Shown here one piece after another: positions 61,805 through 64,000 of a stretch of 64,000 nt of DNA. Origin of the DNA: Pseudobdellovibrionaceae bacterium. Its GTDB lineage: Bacteria > Bdellovibrionota > UBA1018 > UBA6935. The notes under the pieces are model-generated. The model made no database searches. It was not told the DNA's origin and saw nothing but the letters and a program-made list of their open reading frames with translations. Positions within the stretch are counted from its first letter, which is position 1. Each line of letters starts with the position of its first letter. The DNA is taken from positions 1 to 64,000 of the forward strand of contig PBMP01000024.1 in the NCBI GenBank assembly GCA_002722705.1, read 5' to 3'. A program made the translations under genes and the position numbers.

Positions 61805-64000
61805 GATGAGCCCCTTCTTCTTTGTTTCTTACTTTAGTAAGGTAAGACACTTGCGGTAAGTTATTTAAAATTTCAAGAGAATGAAAAACATGCTTCTCTT
61901 TTTTCTGTTGAGAAACCATTGAGTTTGCATCATTGGTATTTCCAAAAGTAATTGCGTCTGTCGGGCAAGTCTGTTGACAAGCGGTTTTTAATTCTCCGTC
62001 TCGCAACTTTCGTCTCCCATCTTTTTTCGCAATATCTTTAGCAGAATTAATTCTTTGTACACAGAAAGTACACTTTTCCATAATTCCTCGAGAACGTACC
62101 GTCACATCGGGATTCCACACAAGATTCATTGAATCTTTATAATCCTTCCAATGATCAAAGAAGTTAAACCGACGTGCTTTATAAGGACAGTTATTCGAAC
62201 AGTATCGAGTTCCAACACATCGATTATAGGCTTGCTCATTCAAACCTTCACTGCCATGAACAGTGGCAAGTACCGGACACACCGTTTCGCAAGAAGCATT
62301 CTCACAATGCTGACACATCAAGGGTTGATAAACGACATCAGGTTGATCTTCAGATCCCGCGTAGTATCGATCCACACGAATCCAATGCATCTCTCGTCCT
62401 ACCCGAACCCGATCTCTCCCAACAACTGGAATATTATTTTCGGCCTGACATGCAACAACACATGCTCCACACCCCGTACACGAATTTAAGTCAATTGCCA
62501 TTCCCCATCGATACCCAGGATATTTGTGCTGAGTCCACATGGTAGGGACTGTTTTTAACCTCAAATGAGGGTCTGTATGATTTTCCGCTTTTGGATTATT
62601 TTGAAATTCTTCTAAAGTAATATCATTAATGATCGGTCTTCCTTCTGTACGGTGGTGGCCTTGAACCGCAGCCAATTGATACCGACGTCCTGTTTTACGA
62701 ATATCAATCTCCCGTCCAGAAAAAGTAACTTCCTCATCCCAAGAAGCAAATGGATAAACATTCACTCCTGTTCCATTTCCAACTCGTCCAGCCGCAAATC
62801 GACCATAACCAGTCGCCACTGAAATCGTTCGAGGATGCATCCCCGGTTGGACATTCACCGGAAGCTCCATTCGAAGCGAACCTGAAGTCACTTCAATGAC
62901 ATCATCTTGACGAATTCCCATCTTTTTTGCCGTAGACGGAGCAATGTTTGCAAAATTATCCCAAGTAATAGAACTCACCGGATCCGGAAGTTCTTGAAGC
63001 CAAGCATTATTTGCATGAGCCCCATCCCCATAATGTGCCATTTCATAAAGGGCAAGCTTCATTGCAGAATTTTTTTTCAATGAAGGAATTTTTGTTCGAC
63101 CCCAACTAAACTTACGAACTCCTTGTTTTGTTGTTCGATTCGCAACACCTTTCCGAAGAGTGTTCTCCCAAAAAATTTCGAATCCTTCAGAATGTCCCCA
63201 CTCAGGGTAAACTTCTTTTTTCCAAAAGTACTTTAAGTAAGTGTGAGTAGTCGGTTCTTTTTCTTGAGAAAGATAAGATTGAGTTAATGTTCCTACTCTT
63301 AAACCTGCTTTCGAAGCCCAATTTAAAAGAAGATCTTCATAGGAACGAGTGTCACCTAAAGGAGCAATGGTTGGTTGTACCAAACTCATGATTGATTTTC
63401 GAACTTGAACATCTCCCCAAGCCTCAAGAGCATGGTGAGAAGCAAGAACATAATGACCTAACTTTGCTGTTTCATCAACGCGGTCAGTAACTACCAAAAC
63501 CATAGGAACTTTTGCAACAGCAGCTTCCCATGTCGGATCCATGTACCCCGGATTCAGTCCAGAAATAACTAAAAGATCAACTTTCCCTGAAGCCATCTCT
63601 TTCTTTAATTTTAAATAATCTTCAGAACTTCCACCGACAGTAAAAACATCACCTGTTCCATCGACTGTCTTTCCTTCATTTTCCAACGTCGAATTCAGAA
63701 AATTAATAGTCGCCTGAAGTGCATGAGCGTTTTTAGTTGAAGCATTCAAAGATCCACCAACAACCAAAGAACGTCCTCTCGCAGCCCACAACGTTTTCGC
63801 TACTTTTTTAATATCCTTGGCCGTTAAAAAACCATCCACCGCTGCAGCAACCGCTTCAGGGCTATATTCTGAAAAAGCAGAAGTGCTCACTCCAGCTTTA
63901 CGAGCAATTTCATATGCAACTGCAGCAGCCACACTCAGCTCATCCCCCGGAGCAATCGCATAACGATGATCTGCATTACTTCCTGTTGGAGTCATGGTTG
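61791..64000 (-). CDS. actB: Alternative Complex III subunit ActB, C-terminal part (runs off the window)
   Basis: The frame is open to the end of the window; the Met at 63995 is probably internal, because ActB proteins are about 1000 residues and the opening reads like mid-domain (SNADHRYAI). The visible part holds the end of the molybdopterin-oxidoreductase-like domain and then the FeS domain, with clusters at [38 protein letters not shown] and CTFC...CQQTCP (3Fe-4S and 4Fe-4S). It relays electrons from quinol to the c haems. actA would lie beyond the window. Confidence 0.94.
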   Translation of the reverse strand, partial: TMTPTGSNADHRYAIAPGDELSVAAAVAYEIARKAGVSTSAFSEYSPEAVAAAVDGFLTAKDIKKVAKTLWAARGRSLVVGGSLNASTKNAHALQATINFLNSTLENEGKTVDGTGDVFTVGGSSEDYLKLKKEMASGKVDLLVISGLNPGYMDPTWEAAVAKVPMVLVVTDRVDETAKLGHYVLASHHALEAWGDVQVRKSIMSLVQPTIAPLGDTRSYEDLLLNWASKAGLRVGTLTQSYLSQEKEPTTHTYLKYFWKKEVYPEWGHSEGFEIFWENTLRKGVANRTTKQGVRKFSWGRTKIPSLKKNSAMKLALYEMAHYGDGAHANNAWLQELPDPVSSITWDNFANIAPSTAKKMGIRQDDVIEVTSGSLRMELPVNVQPGMHPRTISVATGYGRFAAGRVGNGTGVNVYPFASWDEEVTFSGREIDIRKTGRRYQLAAVQGHHRTEGRPIINDITLEEFQNNPKAENHTDPHLRLKTVPTMWTQHKYPGYRWGMAIDLNSCTGCGACVVACQAENNIPVVGRDRVRVGREMHWIRVDRYYAGSEDQPDVVYQPLMCQHCENASCETVCPVLATVHGSEGLNEQAYNRCVGTRYCSNNCPYKARRFNFFDHWKDYKDSMNLVWNPDVTVRSRGIMEKCTFCVQRINSAKDIAKKDGRRKLRDGELKTACQQTCPTDAITFGNTNDANSMVSQQKKEKHVFHSLEILNNLPQVSYLTKVRNKEEGAHHGKH

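Overview
The window is AT-rich, densely coded bacterial chromosome from a Gram-negative aerobe. Several markers point to the Bdellovibrionota (the Bdellovibrio/Bacteriovorax side of the former delta-proteobacteria). These are a TIGR02147/DUF4423-type regulator paired with a large secreted protein, an Alternative Complex III plus caa3 oxidase chain, the trpS-scpA-scpB-pseudouridine synthase order, a phospholipid-scramblase-like protein, and many secreted proteins with no recognisable family. The lineage call is inference. There is no rRNA, CRISPR array, insertion sequence or prophage.

Layout. 1-4.2 kb: the 3' part of trpS, a secreted DSP-like phosphatase, scpA, an oversized scpB and a pseudouridine-synthase paralogue that has lost its catalytic Asp. 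A solitary initiator tRNA-fMet with its own promoter and terminator follows. 4.4-14.4 kb: accessory genes, including a secreted beta-propeller, a frameshifted SRPBCC protein, the TIGR02147 regulator and its secreted partner, a methyltransferase, a Cys-rich lipoprotein, a di-haem peroxidase, an FMN glutamate-synthase-like protein, MsrA and a scramblase-like protein. 14.4-15.8 kb: a compact operon of zinc-free ribosomal proteins L31B-L33-L24-L28-S18, with rplX away from its usual spc operon. 16-22 kb: MscS, a Na+/solute symporter and a polyamine-type ABC transporter whose binding protein is divergent. 22-33 kb: an outer-membrane barrel, a 1247-residue circularly permuted ATP-grasp protein carrying an HExxH motif, a membrane-anchored partner, DoxX, GNAT, an intact RluB-type synthase, a family-5 uracil-DNA glycosylase, a hotdog protein and an S21-like protein. 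33.2-33.7 kb: a non-coding stretch with a strongly structured, probably RNA-encoding element. 33.7-48 kb: secreted proteins, AcsA, a three-gene translationally coupled operon of unknown exported proteins, PAP2, MFS and HAD-like genes. 48-64 kb: the respiratory block of caa3 oxidase (ctaCDE plus a subunit IV-cytochrome c fusion), Sco and haem O synthase, then an S41 protease and two unknown secreted proteins, then Alternative Complex III (actF-E-D-C-B; actB runs off the end).

How it fits together. Quinol electrons would pass through ActABCDEF to cytochrome c domains (ActE, the CtaC tail, the subunit IV fusion) and on to an A2-type caa3 oxidase. Sco and CtaB supply copper and haem. Several genes have no Shine-Dalgarno but a promoter -10 box only 6-10 nt before the start codon, which suggests leaderless mRNAs are common here. 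The best candidates for new biology are the ATP-grasp/HExxH protein and its partner, the structured intergenic element at 33.4-33.6 kb, the dead pseudouridine synthase, and the exported three-gene operon at 40-45 kb.
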